DNA of 64,000 nt from Plasticicumulans acidivorans. GTDB lineage: Bacteria; Pseudomonadota; Gammaproteobacteria; Competibacterales; Competibacteraceae. The stretch lies in the NCBI RefSeq assembly GCF_003182095.1, contig NZ_QGTJ01000003.1, positions 248,001 through 312,000 of the forward strand, given 5' to 3'. The notes under the pieces are model-generated. The model did not search any database, was not told the DNA's origin, and saw only the letters and a list, made by a program, of their open reading frames with translations. Positions 1-9,164 of the stretch are shown in pieces. The position numbers and the translations under genes are program-made. Each line of letters starts with the position of its first letter. Position 1 is the stretch's first letter.

Positions 1-475
1 TGTTGGTCGAATCGATGGTGATGCTGGTGGTCGGCTGATCGGCATTGGCGGTGAAGGTGTTGCCGGTCGCATCGTAGCTGCCGAAGGAGATCGTCAGCGT
101 GCCGCTGCCGACGCTCTCGAAAGCGTTGGAGAAGCTCGCCGTCGCCAGCTTGTCGGTCTGCGCCAGCTGATCGACCTTGACCGCATAGCTGCCGGGCTGC
201 GCGAGTCGGGAAGCCGTCACCGCCAGCGCATCGCTGTTGCCGACGCTCGCGGTGCGCGTCTGGAAGGTCGTGGTACGACTCAGTGTCTTCGAGGCCGTCT
301 GCAGGTCGGCGAGCGCCGACTTGACGGTGCCGAGCACCGAAATGCGCGACTCATTGAGCGTGCTGGCACTGTCGAGACGCGCCGTCGGTGCCTTGCGCTC
401 GGCCGCCATCAGCTGCGTGAGCAGGCTGCTGACGTCGAGATTCGAACCGATGCCGATCGATGAGATGCTGGCCAT
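1..475 (-). CDS. fliD: Flagellar filament cap protein FliD, N-terminal part (cut by window edge)
   Basis: FliD caps the growing filament and helps flagellin monomers fold into place outside the cell. The visible 158 residues start MASISSIGIGSNLDVSSLL and continue with the LMAAERKAP segment typical of the FliD N-terminal D0/D1 helix. The rest of the gene lies left of the window. It is the third gene in the order fliC-flaG-fliD, 33 nt after the flaG stop, which is the usual late flagellar arrangement. It is probably transcribed with flaG, since no separate promoter is visible in the short gap. Confidence 0.93.
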   Translation of the reverse strand, partial: MASISSIGIGSNLDVSSLLTQLMAAERKAPTARLDSASTLNESRISVLGTVKSALADLQTASKTLSRTTTFQTRTASVGNSDALAVTASRLAQPGSYAVKVDQLAQTDKLATASFSNAFESVGSGTLTISFGSYDATGNTFTANADQPTTSITIDSTN

Positions 476-494
476 GAGCGCTCTCCCGCGTGGA

Positions 495-512
495 GTGACG
501 GAATTTCGTCAC
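495..512. other. Imperfect palindrome between flaG and fliD
   Basis: An inverted repeat with 6-bp arms (GTGACG and CGTCAC) around a 6-nt centre overlaps the flaG stop codon. No T-run follows it on the minus strand, so it is not a classical terminator. It could be a processing or translation-coupling hairpin. Its role is unknown. Confidence 0.3.
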
Positions 513-907
513 ACCTGGGCGTGAACGAGGTACCCCTCGTCTCCCTCACGCAAATGGCGCGCCAACGCCAGCAGCTCTTCGGAGGGAATCTGACGGATGA
601 CCTCATTCTTCTCGGTGTCCATCACTTTGATGACGACGTAGCCGCTGCCATCGTCGCGACTGAACTGCAGTGAACGGTGTGACGCCTGCAGATGCTCGTT
701 GACCAGCTGCATGGCCGCCTGCAGCTCGTCCTCGCTGCCCGCACCCTGCTCCGCCGACGTGCCGCTGCCGGCGTCCACCTGCCTGCCGGCGGCCTTGACC
801 GCGTCAGCCGGCGCGACCGCATCGGCCCGAGTACGCGAATCGGCAGTCGTGGCCGACTGTACCGCGTGCTCGTATCCACCCGTCGCGGGTGTGATGCTGA
901 CTGACAT
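509..907 (-). CDS. flaG: FlaG family protein
   Basis: FlaG proteins are small flagellar proteins encoded between flagellin and cap genes and affect filament length; the mechanism is unclear. The 132-residue product has a low-complexity, Ala-rich N-terminus. The C-terminal block carries the family pattern of LQFSRDD near the middle and EVIRQIPSEELL near the end. The start at 907 (MSVSITP) is chosen over an in-frame upstream one because a strong GGAGG ribosome site lies a few bases before it and the upstream extension has no family character. The gene lies 98 nt downstream of fliC and before fliD. Confidence 0.85.
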   Translation of the reverse strand: MSVSITPATGGYEHAVQSATTADSRTRADAVAPADAVKAAGRQVDAGSGTSAEQGAGSEDELQAAMQLVNEHLQASHRSLQFSRDDGSGYVVIKVMDTEKNEVIRQIPSEELLALARHLREGDEGYLVHAQV

Positions 908-970
908 GACCCACCTCCCGAATGGCCGAAAGCCCGGAGGAGCAGACGTGCGCCCCCGGGCCATTCGTGG

Positions 971-991
971 CGAGGCTTTAGCTTAGCCTCG
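971..991 (-). other. Hairpin between fliC and flaG
   Basis: There is a perfect 7-bp inverted repeat (CGAGGCT / AGCCTCG) with a 7-nt loop just downstream of the fliC stop. It has no U-tract after it on the minus strand. It may be an attenuator or an mRNA-stabilising stem that lowers flaG-fliD expression relative to fliC. This is inference from position only. Confidence 0.35.
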
Positions 992-1005
992 GTTCGCCTT
1001 GCGGA

Positions 1006-3042
1006 TCAGCGCAGCAGACTGAGCACGTTCTGCGACAGCTGGTTGGCCTGGGCAAGCATCGCGGTACCGGCCTGCTGCAGGATCTGGTTCTTCGACAGAC
1101 TGGCCGTCTCCGAGGCGAAGTCGGCGTCCTGGATACGCGAGCGGGCGGCGGTCAGGTTCTCGGAGTTGGTCGCCAGACTGTTCAGCGTCGAGCCGAAGCG
1201 GTTCTGCACGGCACCGAGTGTCGAACGCGTGGCGTCCACCGATTTGATCGCGTTGTCGATCGAGGTGATCGCCTTGTTCGCCCCGTCCACCGTCGAGATG
1301 TCGAGCTCGGACAAGGCCTGTCCGGTCTTGGTCTCGCCGTAGGTACCGACACCCAGGCCGCTGTTGGCGACACCGGTATTGACGTCGGTGGTACCGGCGG
1401 AAATCTCGATCGCGCTCGCCGAACTCAGCGTGTAGGTACCGAAGCCGGTCGACGCCGTGGTCGCGGTGACGCCGGTGGCCGCTGCGGTGACGGTATTCAG
1501 CGTGACCGTGATGTTGCGCCCGTCGGCCGCGACCAGCTTGACACCGTTGGTGCCGTCGTCGATGGCGGTGACACCGGTACGACCCTGCACGGCGTTGATC
1601 GCCGAGATCACCGCGGTACGCGACGCCGAGTTGTCGGTGCCACTGGTGGTGATCGTCGCCGTGGTCACACCGTTGATGGTGATGGTGCCGCTCAGCGACG
1701 CCGCGGTCATCGACGTACCGGCCAGCTGGTTGGTATTGACCGTCGCCGTCACGCCGGTCTGCCCGCTGATGCGATTGATCGCGGCAGCCTTGGCGATGGC
1801 GCTGCCGGCCTGACCGCTGACCGAGGCGGTATCGTCGGTGGACTTGGAGGCACCGACCAGCACGCCGTTGATCGAGAAGTCACCGGTGGTCAGCGAGGTG
1901 CCGTTATTGCTGACCGTCGACACCTTGGCGACCTGCGCCTCATAGGTACCGGCCGCGAAACCGGCATTGGTACCCAGCGAGTTGGTGGTACCGCCCTGGA
2001 TGGTGATCGCCTTGTCGGAGCTCAGCGACACCGTACCGTAATTGGTGCCTGCCGCCTGGACGCCGGTGGCCGCGGCCGTCAGGGTGCCGAAGCTGACGGT
2101 GATGTTGCGACCGTCCGCCGCCACCAGCTGCACGCCGGCGTTGTCGAGGCCGGTATCGACCGCGGTGACGCCGGTCTGGCCGGCAATCGCGTTGATCGCC
2201 TGCACCACCGCCGCACGGCTGACCGCCGCATCGCCGGTGGTCGAGAAGGTCGAAGTGGTCACGCCATTAATGGTGATCGTGCCCGACAGCGAGGCCGCGG
2301 TCATGTTGGTGCCTTCGGCGACGTTGACATCGACCGTCGCGGTGACACCGCTCTCCCCGCTCTTGGCATTGATCGCAGCCGCCTTGGCGATCGCGCTCGC
2401 CGCCTGGCCGCTGAACGAAGCGTTATCCGTGGACGCCACCGACGGGCCGATCAGCACGCCGTTGATGACCAGGTCGCCATTGCCGATGGCATTGCTGGTG
2501 GCCTGCGAGCTCACCGACACGGCATCGCTGACACCGAGCTTGGCGGTGGTGGCGGCGTTCATCGAGAAGCTGATGGTCTCGCCGACGTTGGCACCGACCT
2601 GGAAGGTCGCGCCGCTGAAAGTACCGTCGAGCAGCTTGGTGCCGTTGAAGTTGGTCTGCGTCGCCGAGCGGTCGATTTCCGCCAGCAGCTGACCGGCTTC
2701 CTGCTGCAGCGCGGCGCGGTCGGTATCGCTGTTGGTCGAGTTCGCCGACTGCACCGCCAGCTCACGCAGACGCTGCAGGTTGTTGGTGATCTCGCCGAGC
2801 GCGCCTTCAGCCGTCTGCGACAGCGAGATACCGTCGTTGGCGTTGCGCGTGGCCTGATCGAGACCCTTGATCTGTGAAGTGAAACGGTCGGAAATCGCCA
2901 GTCCCGCCGCGTCGTCCTTGGCGCTGTTGATGCGCATGCCGGACGACAAGCGCTGCAGGGAGGTCTGCAGGGCGCTCTGCGAGGAATTCAGATTGCGCTG
3001 GGCGTTCAGCGAGGGGATGTTGGTGTTGATGTACTGGGGCAT
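1006..3042 (-). CDS. fliC: Flagellin, with duplicated variable domain
   Basis: This is the major filament subunit, 678 residues and longer than a typical 400-500-residue flagellin. The N-terminal D0/D1 region (residues 1-170) has [26 protein letters not shown] and the [14 protein letters not shown] motif. The C-terminal D1/D0 region (about 575-678) ends [14 protein letters not shown]. The middle (about 174-568) is two copies of a roughly 198-residue Thr/Ser/Ala-rich, flagellin-IN-like unit; for example [11 protein letters not shown] recurs at 253 and 451 and [11 protein letters not shown] at 306 and 503. The many Ser and Thr residues would be exposed on the filament and are plausible O-glycosylation sites, which suits the sugar cluster upstream. 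The gene has its own sigma-28-type promoter (3142-3169). Confidence 0.97.
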   Translation of the reverse strand: MPQYINTNIPSLNAQRNLNSSQSALQTSLQRLSSGMRINSAKDDAAGLAISDRFTSQIKGLDQATRNANDGISLSQTAEGALGEITNNLQRLRELAVQSANSTNSDTDRAALQQEAGQLLAEIDRSATQTNFNGTKLLDGTFSGATFQVGANVGETISFSMNAATTAKLGVSDAVSVSSQATSNAIGNGDLVINGVLIGPSVASTDNASFSGQAASAIAKAAAINAKSGESGVTATVDVNVAEGTNMTAASLSGTITINGVTTSTFSTTGDAAVSRAAVVQAINAIAGQTGVTAVDTGLDNAGVQLVAADGRNITVSFGTLTAAATGVQAAGTNYGTVSLSSDKAITIQGGTTNSLGTNAGFAAGTYEAQVAKVSTVSNNGTSLTTGDFSINGVLVGASKSTDDTASVSGQAGSAIAKAAAINRISGQTGVTATVNTNQLAGTSMTAASLSGTITINGVTTATITTSGTDNSASRTAVISAINAVQGRTGVTAIDDGTNGVKLVAADGRNITVTLNTVTAAATGVTATTASTGFGTYTLSSASAIEISAGTTDVNTGVANSGLGVGTYGETKTGQALSELDISTVDGANKAITSIDNAIKSVDATRSTLGAVQNRFGSTLNSLATNSENLTAARSRIQDADFASETASLSKNQILQQAGTAMLAQANQLSQNVLSLLR
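1339..2523 (-). repeat. Tandem duplication encoding the flagellin variable domain
   Basis: Two in-frame copies of about 590 bp (roughly 1933-2523 and 1339-1923) encode the central part of flagellin. The copies share [30 protein letters not shown] and TAAATGV at a constant spacing of 197-198 residues, but differ at many other positions. The duplication is therefore old enough to have diverged, yet similar enough to recombine. Confidence 0.85.
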
Positions 3043-3141
3043 GACTGCGTTCCTCTGAAGCAGATTCCGGAATGGACGTCGCCATCCATCAGCGTTCCGG
3101 CGCCCCTTAATCTGAGCTGCGCCGAGCGCCTTCGAAGACAG

Positions 3142-3169
3142 GTATCGGCATGCCGGTGCGGAACTTGAG
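3142..3169 (-). promoter_or_regulatory. Sigma-28 (FliA)-type promoter of fliC with upstream A-tract
   Basis: On the minus strand the site reads CTCAAGTT, 12 nt, then GCCGATAC, close to the FliA consensus (TCAAG/TAAAG, about 14-15 nt, GCCGATAA). The flgM promoter at 43370-43397 has the same boxes and the same spacing. A run of eight A on the minus strand (3181-3188) lies 12 nt upstream of the -35 box, in the position of an UP element. The fliC start codon is 100 nt downstream. Confidence 0.87.
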
Positions 3170-3201
3170 CAGTCGCGCGATTTTTTTTGTGGCCGCCTGT
3201 G

Positions 3202-6200
3202 TCAGACACTCGGATGCAGCAGCAGATCGACGCGGGGACTGCCGTCGGCCGCCGCCGCCGTGCAGCTGATGTGGGCGTAGGTGTGCGCCGCTTCCCAGTC
3301 GGCCAGTGCAGCCGCCGCACAGCCGCCGACGACGTAGACAAACGGCTTGCAGCGCACCAGCAGCGCGTGCAGGCGCGCCAGCACCACCAGCGGGCGCGGA
3401 TGCTCGATCCACAACAGATCGCAGCGCCCGAGCCGCTCCAGCGCCGGCGCCGGCGTCTCGGCACGCCAGCGCGCCAGCGGTGACGACAGGCCGCTCGGCT
3501 CGACGCCGGCGGCGTCGGCGCATTCGACCCAGGCATGGCGCACGCCGTTGAGCACGAAACTCGCCGCCAGCAGCGCGGCGGCTTCGGCACGCCCTTCCAG
3601 CACCAGCACCATGCCGCCGGCACCGACCGCCGCGGCACAGCTGAGCGCCGCCAGACCGTCACCGCTGCCGGCCAGCAGCACCGTGCCGCCGGCCGGCAGC
3701 AGCCGCTCGACGAAGCCAAAACCGCTGGCCGTCGCCCCGTCGCGCGGTGCGTGCTCACCGGCAAGCGCCAGCAGCACCCCAGCCTCGGTCGACACCAGAC
3801 CGATGCCCGCCGGCGGCGCCGGGACATCCGCCGGCGCCTGAGCCAGATCGACGCGGCCATGCGCCGCCCAGCCCGCCAGCACCCGCGCCATCGCCGCGAT
3901 CGCCGTGCCCCAGCCGCCGTCGGGCTCGCGGGCGAACACGCGCATGCTCGGATGCCAGGGCATGTCGCCGGTGCCGAGGCTGGTCCAGCCGCGGCCGTAG
4001 CGCAGCACCGGCCGGCCGAGCGCAGCCGCCAGCTCGGCGACGGCGGTCGGCGCCGAAATCACCGCATCGAGCGCCGTGAGCAGGGCCGCCACGCCGTCCA
4101 GATCGTTGCGCAGATCGAGCGCCGGCGGCGGCACGACCCGCACGCCGCGGGTGCCTGCCAGCGCCTCCAGCTCCGCCGTGCAGTCGTCGTACTGCAGGTT
4201 GACGAACACCACGCCGGGCACGGCGAACAGCGGCGCCCATTCGTCGAGCTCGGTGTACTGGCGCCGCCGGTAGCCGCTGCGCAGCCCGCTGCGCCAGCAG
4301 ATGCCGACCTTGAGACCGTCGCCCAGGGTGTCGAGCCACTGCCGCCAGTGCGCGCCAGCCACTGCGTCGGCCTGCAGATAGGCATCGTGCGCCGGGAAGT
4401 TCGCCAGCGAGCGGCGCAGCCAGCGCGGCAGGCTGCCGATGCCGCACTGGTAGTCGCAGGCCGGCAGATCGGCCGGCAGCTGCACCTCGCCGGCCGGCAG
4501 CGCGATCACCCGCGCCTGTGCAAAAACGCGCCGGTACAGCGACTCCAGCCGCTGCTGACAGACCAGCACCACCTCACGCGCCTGGCACAGCACGTCGGCG
4601 ATGCAGGAGGCGAACAGGATCTCATCGCCGAGCCCCTGCTCCGGCAGCAGCAGCAGCGAACGGCCGCTCAGATCCTCGCCGTTCCACTGCGGGTGGCGGG
4701 CCGGCAGCGGCGGCTGCGCCCCGGCCTGCCAGCGCGCCTCGTAGGCATCCCAGCCGGCGGCCAGCTCGCCGAGCATCAGCAGCGTGAAGGCATGGGTGAC
4801 GCTGACCTGCGGCTCGCCCGGCGCCAGCGCGCAGGCCTGCGTACCGGCCGCCCGGGCATCGGCGAAGCGGCTGCGTTCGAGCAGCAGCGCCTCCAGCCCG
4901 CTCCAGGCACTGGCAAGGCGCGGCTGCTGACGCAGCGCCTCGCCGAACGCCGCCTCGGCCGCCGCCAGTTGCCCCTGTTCATGCAGGGCGCGGGCGTAGC
5001 GCTCCAGCAGCTCGGCGCGCGGACCGTGCAGCGCCAGCGCCGCGCGATAGGCCGCGAGCACGGCGGCGTCGACATCCGGCAGGCACACCTCGCCGGCAGC
5101 CAGCCGCGCCAGCGCCTGGCGCGCCTCGGCACAGCCGGCGTCGAAGGCCTGTGCCAGCTGGTAATCGCGCAGCGCGGCCAGCGTATCGCCGCAGTCCTCG
5201 AAGGCATGGGCGCGGGCGAGGTAGATCAGCGCCTCCAGCGGATTGCCGGCGATGGCGCGATCGAGCGAGGCGATGGCCGCGTCACGCTCGCCGTTGCGGT
5301 ACTGCAGCACGCCCTGCAGATACCAAGCGTCGGCATGGCCCTCATCCTGCGCCAGCGCACTGCCGCACAGACGCAGCGCCTCGCCCGGCAGGCCGAGCTT
5401 GAGCAGGCGCAGCGCCGCCTCGACGCAGCGCGCCGGGCCGGTATGCAGCGGGGCGACCACTTCACGCGCGCCGCCGTGCGCCAGCGTCTGCGGCAGAGCC
5501 GCCGCCATCGCCGCGATCACCGGCGCCCACGGCGCCACCGCCGTCGGCCGCAGGAACACCTGCATGGTCGGATGCCAGGGCATGCGCTCGCTGCCGAGGC
5601 TGGTCCAGCCGAGCCCCTGGCGCAGCACCGGCACGCCGAGCGCGGCCGCCAGCTCGGCGACGGCGGTCGGCGCCGAGACCACCGCATCCAGCGCGCAGAT
5701 CAGCGCCGCCAGTTCGTCCTGATCGTTGCGCAGATCGATGCCCGGGCATTCGAGGATGCGCGCGCCGTAGCGCTCACGCGCCAGCGCCAGCTCGGCGGCG
5801 CAGTCGTCGTACTGCAGGTTGACGTAGACCACCTCATCGAGCGCGAACAGCGGTGCGCAGTCCTCGATCGCCGTGTAGTAGCGGTGGCGGGCGCCGCTGC
5901 GCAGACCGCTGCGCCAGCACAGCCCGACCAGGCGGCGCCCGGCGGCCTGTGCCTGCAGCCACGCGCGCCAGTGCGAGGTACGCCCGGCATCGGCGACCAG
6001 ATAACCGGTGCGCGCCGGAAAATCTTCGAGCCGCCGCCGCAGCCAGCGCGGCAGGCTGCCGATCGCCACGCAGCAGTCGGCCCCGGCGACCTGCGCCGAC
6101 CAGTTCTCGCTGCCCGGCTCGCGGCCGCCATAGACGGTGGCATCGGGGAAGCTGCGCGCATACAGCGGCGCCAGCCGGCGATCGCAGAGGATGCCGACGT

Positions 6201-7191
6201 GCAGCGCCTGTGCCATCAGCTCCGGCAGGCAGGAGGCGAACAGGATCTCATCGCCGAGCCCCTGCTCCGGGTAGACCAGGATGGTGCGGCCGGCCAGCGA
6301 CTCGCCCTGCCACTGCGGGAACGCCGGGTGGCGCGTGTCCGGGTGCTGCGCCCAGCGCAGCTCGTAGCCCTCCCAGCCGCTCGCCAGCCGGCCGAGAGCC
6401 AGCTCGACGAAGGCGGCATTCCAGCGCGGCAGCGGATTGTCCGGCTGCAGCGCGGCGGCGGCGCGGTACTGTTCGAGCGCCTGCGGCAGGTATTCGCGCC
6501 CCATCTCCTCCAGGCAGGCCGCGTAGTTGTTGCGCGCGGCGTAAAAGCCCGGTTCGAGCTGCAGCGCTTCGTGCAGCCACTGCGCGGCCTCTTCCAGCCG
6601 GCCGGCCTCGTGGCACAGCGCACCGAGATCGTTGAGCACCCGGGCACGGCGCGCCGGGTCGAGTTCGAGCGCGCCGCGCAGCGCCGCCAGCGCGTCGTCG
6701 TAATGCTGCAGGCGCCTGAGGATCAGACCGAGGTTGTAATGGCCGTCGAAGCGCTGCGGTTCGAGCGCGATCAGGCGGCGATAGGCGGCGGCGGCGTCTT
6801 CCAGCCGGCCGCTGCGTTCGAGCAGGTTGCCGTAGTTGTTCCAGGCATCGCCGTACTGCGGCCGCAGCGCCAGCGCCCGTTCGAGCCGTTCGAGGCCGGC
6901 CGCCAGCTCGCCGGCATGGCCGAGACCGAGACCGAGATTGTTGAGCGCCTCGGCGTGGCCGGGCTGCAGGCTCAGCACCCGTTCGAGCTGCACCCGCGCC
7001 TGCTCGAACTCACCGCGCTGCAGCAGCGCCGTGCCGTACATGAACAAGGCCTCGACATGCCCGCCCGCGCCCGGCAGGACGCGGCGATACAGTTCGATCG
7101 CCGTGTCCAGTTCGCCACGCACATGCGCCGCGTAGGCGCGCTGCAGCAGCTCTTCACCCGTCGCCATCTGCTTCATCCCATCCCCGTTCAT
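3202..7191 (-). CDS. Giant TPR / GT-B glycosyltransferase-like protein, duplicated, with C-terminal methyltransferase-like domain (FlmG-like)
   Basis: The 1329-residue protein consists of two TPR plus GT-B (GT9/GT41-like) modules and a C-terminal domain. Module 1 has about six TPRs (to roughly residue 240) and then PEQGLGDEILFASC near 308 and SAPTAVAELAAALG near 504. Module 2 repeats this order, with GLGDEILFASC near 849 and the SAPTAVAELAAALG block near 1044, an offset of about 540 residues. The last 170 residues resemble a Rossmann, SAM-methyltransferase-like fold (VLLAGSGDGLAAL). Caulobacter FlmG has a TPR domain that binds flagellin and a GT domain that transfers pseudaminic acid, so this gene, next to fliC and downstream of pse genes, is the best candidate flagellin glycosyltransferase. 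The start at 7191 gives an ATGA overlap with the gene before it; a start at 7176 is also possible. The frame stays open far upstream, but that part overlaps the neighbouring gene and is spurious. Confidence 0.78.
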   Translation of the reverse strand: MNGDGMKQMATGEELLQRAYAAHVRGELDTAIELYRRVLPGAGGHVEALFMYGTALLQRGEFEQARVQLERVLSLQPGHAEALNNLGLGLGHAGELAAGLERLERALALRPQYGDAWNNYGNLLERSGRLEDAAAAYRRLIALEPQRFDGHYNLGLILRRLQHYDDALAALRGALELDPARRARVLNDLGALCHEAGRLEEAAQWLHEALQLEPGFYAARNNYAACLEEMGREYLPQALEQYRAAAALQPDNPLPRWNAAFVELALGRLASGWEGYELRWAQHPDTRHPAFPQWQGESLAGRTILVYPEQGLGDEILFASCLPELMAQALHVGILCDRRLAPLYARSFPDATVYGGREPGSENWSAQVAGADCCVAIGSLPRWLRRRLEDFPARTGYLVADAGRTSHWRAWLQAQAAGRRLVGLCWRSGLRSGARHRYYTAIEDCAPLFALDEVVYVNLQYDDCAAELALARERYGARILECPGIDLRNDQDELAALICALDAVVSAPTAVAELAAALGVPVLRQGLGWTSLGSERMPWHPTMQVFLRPTAVAPWAPVIAAMAAALPQTLAHGGAREVVAPLHTGPARCVEAALRLLKLGLPGEALRLCGSALAQDEGHADAWYLQGVLQYRNGERDAAIASLDRAIAGNPLEALIYLARAHAFEDCGDTLAALRDYQLAQAFDAGCAEARQALARLAAGEVCLPDVDAAVLAAYRAALALHGPRAELLERYARALHEQGQLAAAEAAFGEALRQQPRLASAWSGLEALLLERSRFADARAAGTQACALAPGEPQVSVTHAFTLLMLGELAAGWDAYEARWQAGAQPPLPARHPQWNGEDLSGRSLLLLPEQGLGDEILFASCIADVLCQAREVVLVCQQRLESLYRRVFAQARVIALPAGEVQLPADLPACDYQCGIGSLPRWLRRSLANFPAHDAYLQADAVAGAHWRQWLDTLGDGLKVGICWRSGLRSGYRRRQYTELDEWAPLFAVPGVVFVNLQYDDCTAELEALAGTRGVRVVPPPALDLRNDLDGVAALLTALDAVISAPTAVAELAAALGRPVLRYGRGWTSLGTGDMPWHPSMRVFAREPDGGWGTAIAAMARVLAGWAAHGRVDLAQAPADVPAPPAGIGLVSTEAGVLLALAGEHAPRDGATASGFGFVERLLPAGGTVLLAGSGDGLAALSCAAAVGAGGMVLVLEGRAEAAALLAASFVLNGVRHAWVECADAAGVEPSGLSSPLARWRAETPAPALERLGRCDLLWIEHPRPLVVLARLHALLVRCKPFVYVVGGCAAAALADWEAAHTYAHISCTAAAADGSPRVDLLLHPSV

Positions 7192-9164
7192 CGATCCGCT
7201 GCCGGCGGCAGCGTCTGTGCCGACAGCGTGAAGGCCAGCTGCGGCGTTGGCCACAGGCCGTCGCGGCAGGTGTCGTCGATCTCGCCCGCCGAGAACATCA
7301 GCCGGCAGAACCAGCTCGCACCGACCGGCTCGCAGCAGAGCATGCCGATGCACGCCGCCTGCGCCGGGTCGAACTCGACGCGCAGCGCGCGGCGGGCATC
7401 GCCGAGCTCGACGCAGCCTTCGGTGGCACCAAAGGCGTGCCCGGCCGACACCAGAAACGACACCGGCCGGCCATGATCGAAAGCCGCACCGGCGAGCGCA
7501 AAGCACTCGCGGCCGCCGCCGTTGTGCGTGGCATACCACAGCGTCGCCGCCTCGAACGCCTGCGGCCGCAGCGTGACGAAGCCCAGGCGCAGCGAGCCCT
7601 TGGGCACGCCGCTCCACTGCGGACGGTAAACGAGCTGCACGCGGCCGCGGCGCAGATCGAGGTGCAGGGTTTTCAGCAGCGGACCGAGCGGCGTGGCGAT
7701 CGCGGCCTCGATCGACACACCGTCGGCGCACGCGCGGACCTGCGGCTGCACCGCTTCGAGATCGGTCAGCTTCGGGTGCCCCGGCAGCTCCAGCAGCAGA
7801 TGGCCGCTGTAGAAATCGGCGCCGCGGCGGATGTCGTCGTAGTAGCCGTGAGCCAGCGTGCCGAGCAGCGGCGCCTCGTCGACCTGGCGAAAACTCAGCG
7901 CGTCGATCGCCAGTCCGCGGCGCAGGTTCAGGCGCAGGCGCAGCGTCGCCGAGTCGATGTCGAGCCAGCGGCCATGCTGCTCGATGCGATGTGCCGGTGT
8001 TTCGGCCGGCAGCGCCGCCAGCACGGACGCGCCCGCGGCCGGCTCGGCCGGCGGCTCCAGCGCCAGCGCCTCCAGCCGCCGCTGCAGCGCCGCCCAGCGC
8101 GTCGGCGTGATGTGCGTGCGGTAGTCGCTGCTCCACAGCTCGCACAGCGTGCGCCAGTCGGCCTCGCTCACGCCCGGCTGCGCGCGCAACCGGCGGTAGA
8201 GCCGCCAGCAGCGCGTGTTGAGGTCGAGATCCCCGCGCCCGGTCACCGCCCAGCGCGTCAGGTTGTACTTTTCCTGCTTTTTCACCAGCACCGGCCGCGC
8301 CGCGCTGGCGAGCGCGAGAACCTGGCCGGCGCCCGGTGCGTCGAGCCAGTCGAGCAGCGCACCCGGCGCGATCAGGCGCACGCCGGGCTCGGCCAGCAGC
8401 GCGGCGAACAGCGCCTCGATGCGCGTCCACTCGCTGGTGCTGCCGAGCGCCGCCTCGGTGTGATAGCGGCCGGGGCGGAAGTCGAAGATCTCGACATCGT
8501 TGCCGTACAGCGACCAGGCGCGCGGCGGCGGTCCGGCGTGGCCGCGCAGGTAGTCGAGGTATTCGTCGAGCTCCAGCTCGCCGTGGGCGTAGCGCTGGAA
8601 CTTCTGGAAGGCGATCGACTGGTTCCACAGCAGCGGGATCTGCTCGCCGTCGCAGCCGAGCGCGCGCTGCGGCAGGTAGCGCAGCCCGCCCGGCCACTCC
8701 GGGTGGGCGGCGGCGGCGTTGTCCCATTCGATGACGATGCCGGCATAACCGGCGTCGAGGTAATGGCGCACCAGTCCGGCGGAATAGGCCTGCTCGTTGA
8801 CCAGCGCCAGCCGCGGCCGGCAGCCGAGCAGGCGCTGGTAGGCGGCGAGGCCGAGGCGCTGGTTGGCGGCGTTGACCGCCGGCGGCACCAGCGGCCCGAT
8901 CAGCTGCACCGCCCCGCTGCCGACGAACTCGCAGATGCCTTCGGCGAGCAGCGCACGCAGCTCAGCGAGCCAGCCGGCATCGAGCGCGGCGATCGCCTCC
9001 AGCGTCGCCGCCGTCGCTTCGATGCCGAACGGTAGGCGCAGGCGGCGCGCCAGGCGCAGCAGCGGCCAGTAGCAGCGTTCCAGCACCGCGGCATGCTGGT
9101 GCTGATCGATCGAGGAATACGCCAGATTGAGATGGAAGATGCAGTAGAGCTGCAGACGCTTCAT
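7188..9164 (-). CDS. GH57-like (polysaccharide deacetylase-fold) protein
   Basis: The 658-residue protein begins MKRLQLYCIFHLNLAYSSI. Conserved blocks such as CYWPLL, EFVGSGAVQLIGPLVP, ALVNEQAYSAGLV, VIEWDN and SLYGNDVEIFDFRPGR in the first 300 residues resemble the catalytic barrel of glycoside hydrolase family 57. The C-terminal half looks beta-rich and ends SAQTLPPAADR. The substrate is unknown. It could trim or rearrange a glycan made by this cluster. The start at 9164 is set by an ATGA overlap with the ATP-grasp gene upstream. It overlaps the TPR/GT-B gene downstream in the same way, so the three are translationally coupled. The family call rests on motif memory and not on a search. Confidence 0.7.
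   Translation of the reverse strand: MKRLQLYCIFHLNLAYSSIDQHQHAAVLERCYWPLLRLARRLRLPFGIEATAATLEAIAALDAGWLAELRALLAEGICEFVGSGAVQLIGPLVPPAVNAANQRLGLAAYQRLLGCRPRLALVNEQAYSAGLVRHYLDAGYAGIVIEWDNAAAAHPEWPGGLRYLPQRALGCDGEQIPLLWNQSIAFQKFQRYAHGELELDEYLDYLRGHAGPPPRAWSLYGNDVEIFDFRPGRYHTEAALGSTSEWTRIEALFAALLAEPGVRLIAPGALLDWLDAPGAGQVLALASAARPVLVKKQEKYNLTRWAVTGRGDLDLNTRCWRLYRRLRAQPGVSEADWRTLCELWSSDYRTHITPTRWAALQRRLEALALEPPAEPAAGASVLAALPAETPAHRIEQHGRWLDIDSATLRLRLNLRRGLAIDALSFRQVDEAPLLGTLAHGYYDDIRRGADFYSGHLLLELPGHPKLTDLEAVQPQVRACADGVSIEAAIATPLGPLLKTLHLDLRRGRVQLVYRPQWSGVPKGSLRLGFVTLRPQAFEAATLWYATHNGGGRECFALAGAAFDHGRPVSFLVSAGHAFGATEGCVELGDARRALRVEFDPAQAACIGMLCCEPVGASWFCRLMFSAGEIDDTCRDGLWPTPQLAFTLSAQTLPPAADR

Noticed and set aside
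3181-3188. T8 tract as a transcription terminator for the TPR/GT-B gene
   Set aside because: On the transcribed strand direction the run is A, not U, and no stem precedes it. It fits an UP element of the fliC promoter better.
3535-7476. Open reading frame of 1313 codons on the plus strand, antisense to the TPR/GT-B gene
   Set aside because: It is Arg/Gln/His/Ala-rich with no domain motif and mirrors the GC-rich codon pattern of the real minus-strand gene. Similar antisense frames of 700-800 codons occur opposite the sugar cluster, pseB/pseC and purL, so this is a composition effect.
7192-8727. N-terminal extension of the TPR/GT-B protein by about 500 codons
   Set aside because: The frame is open but overlaps the GH57-like gene in another frame, is Arg/Ala-rich without motifs, and the ATGA junction at 7188-7191 gives a normal coupled start.
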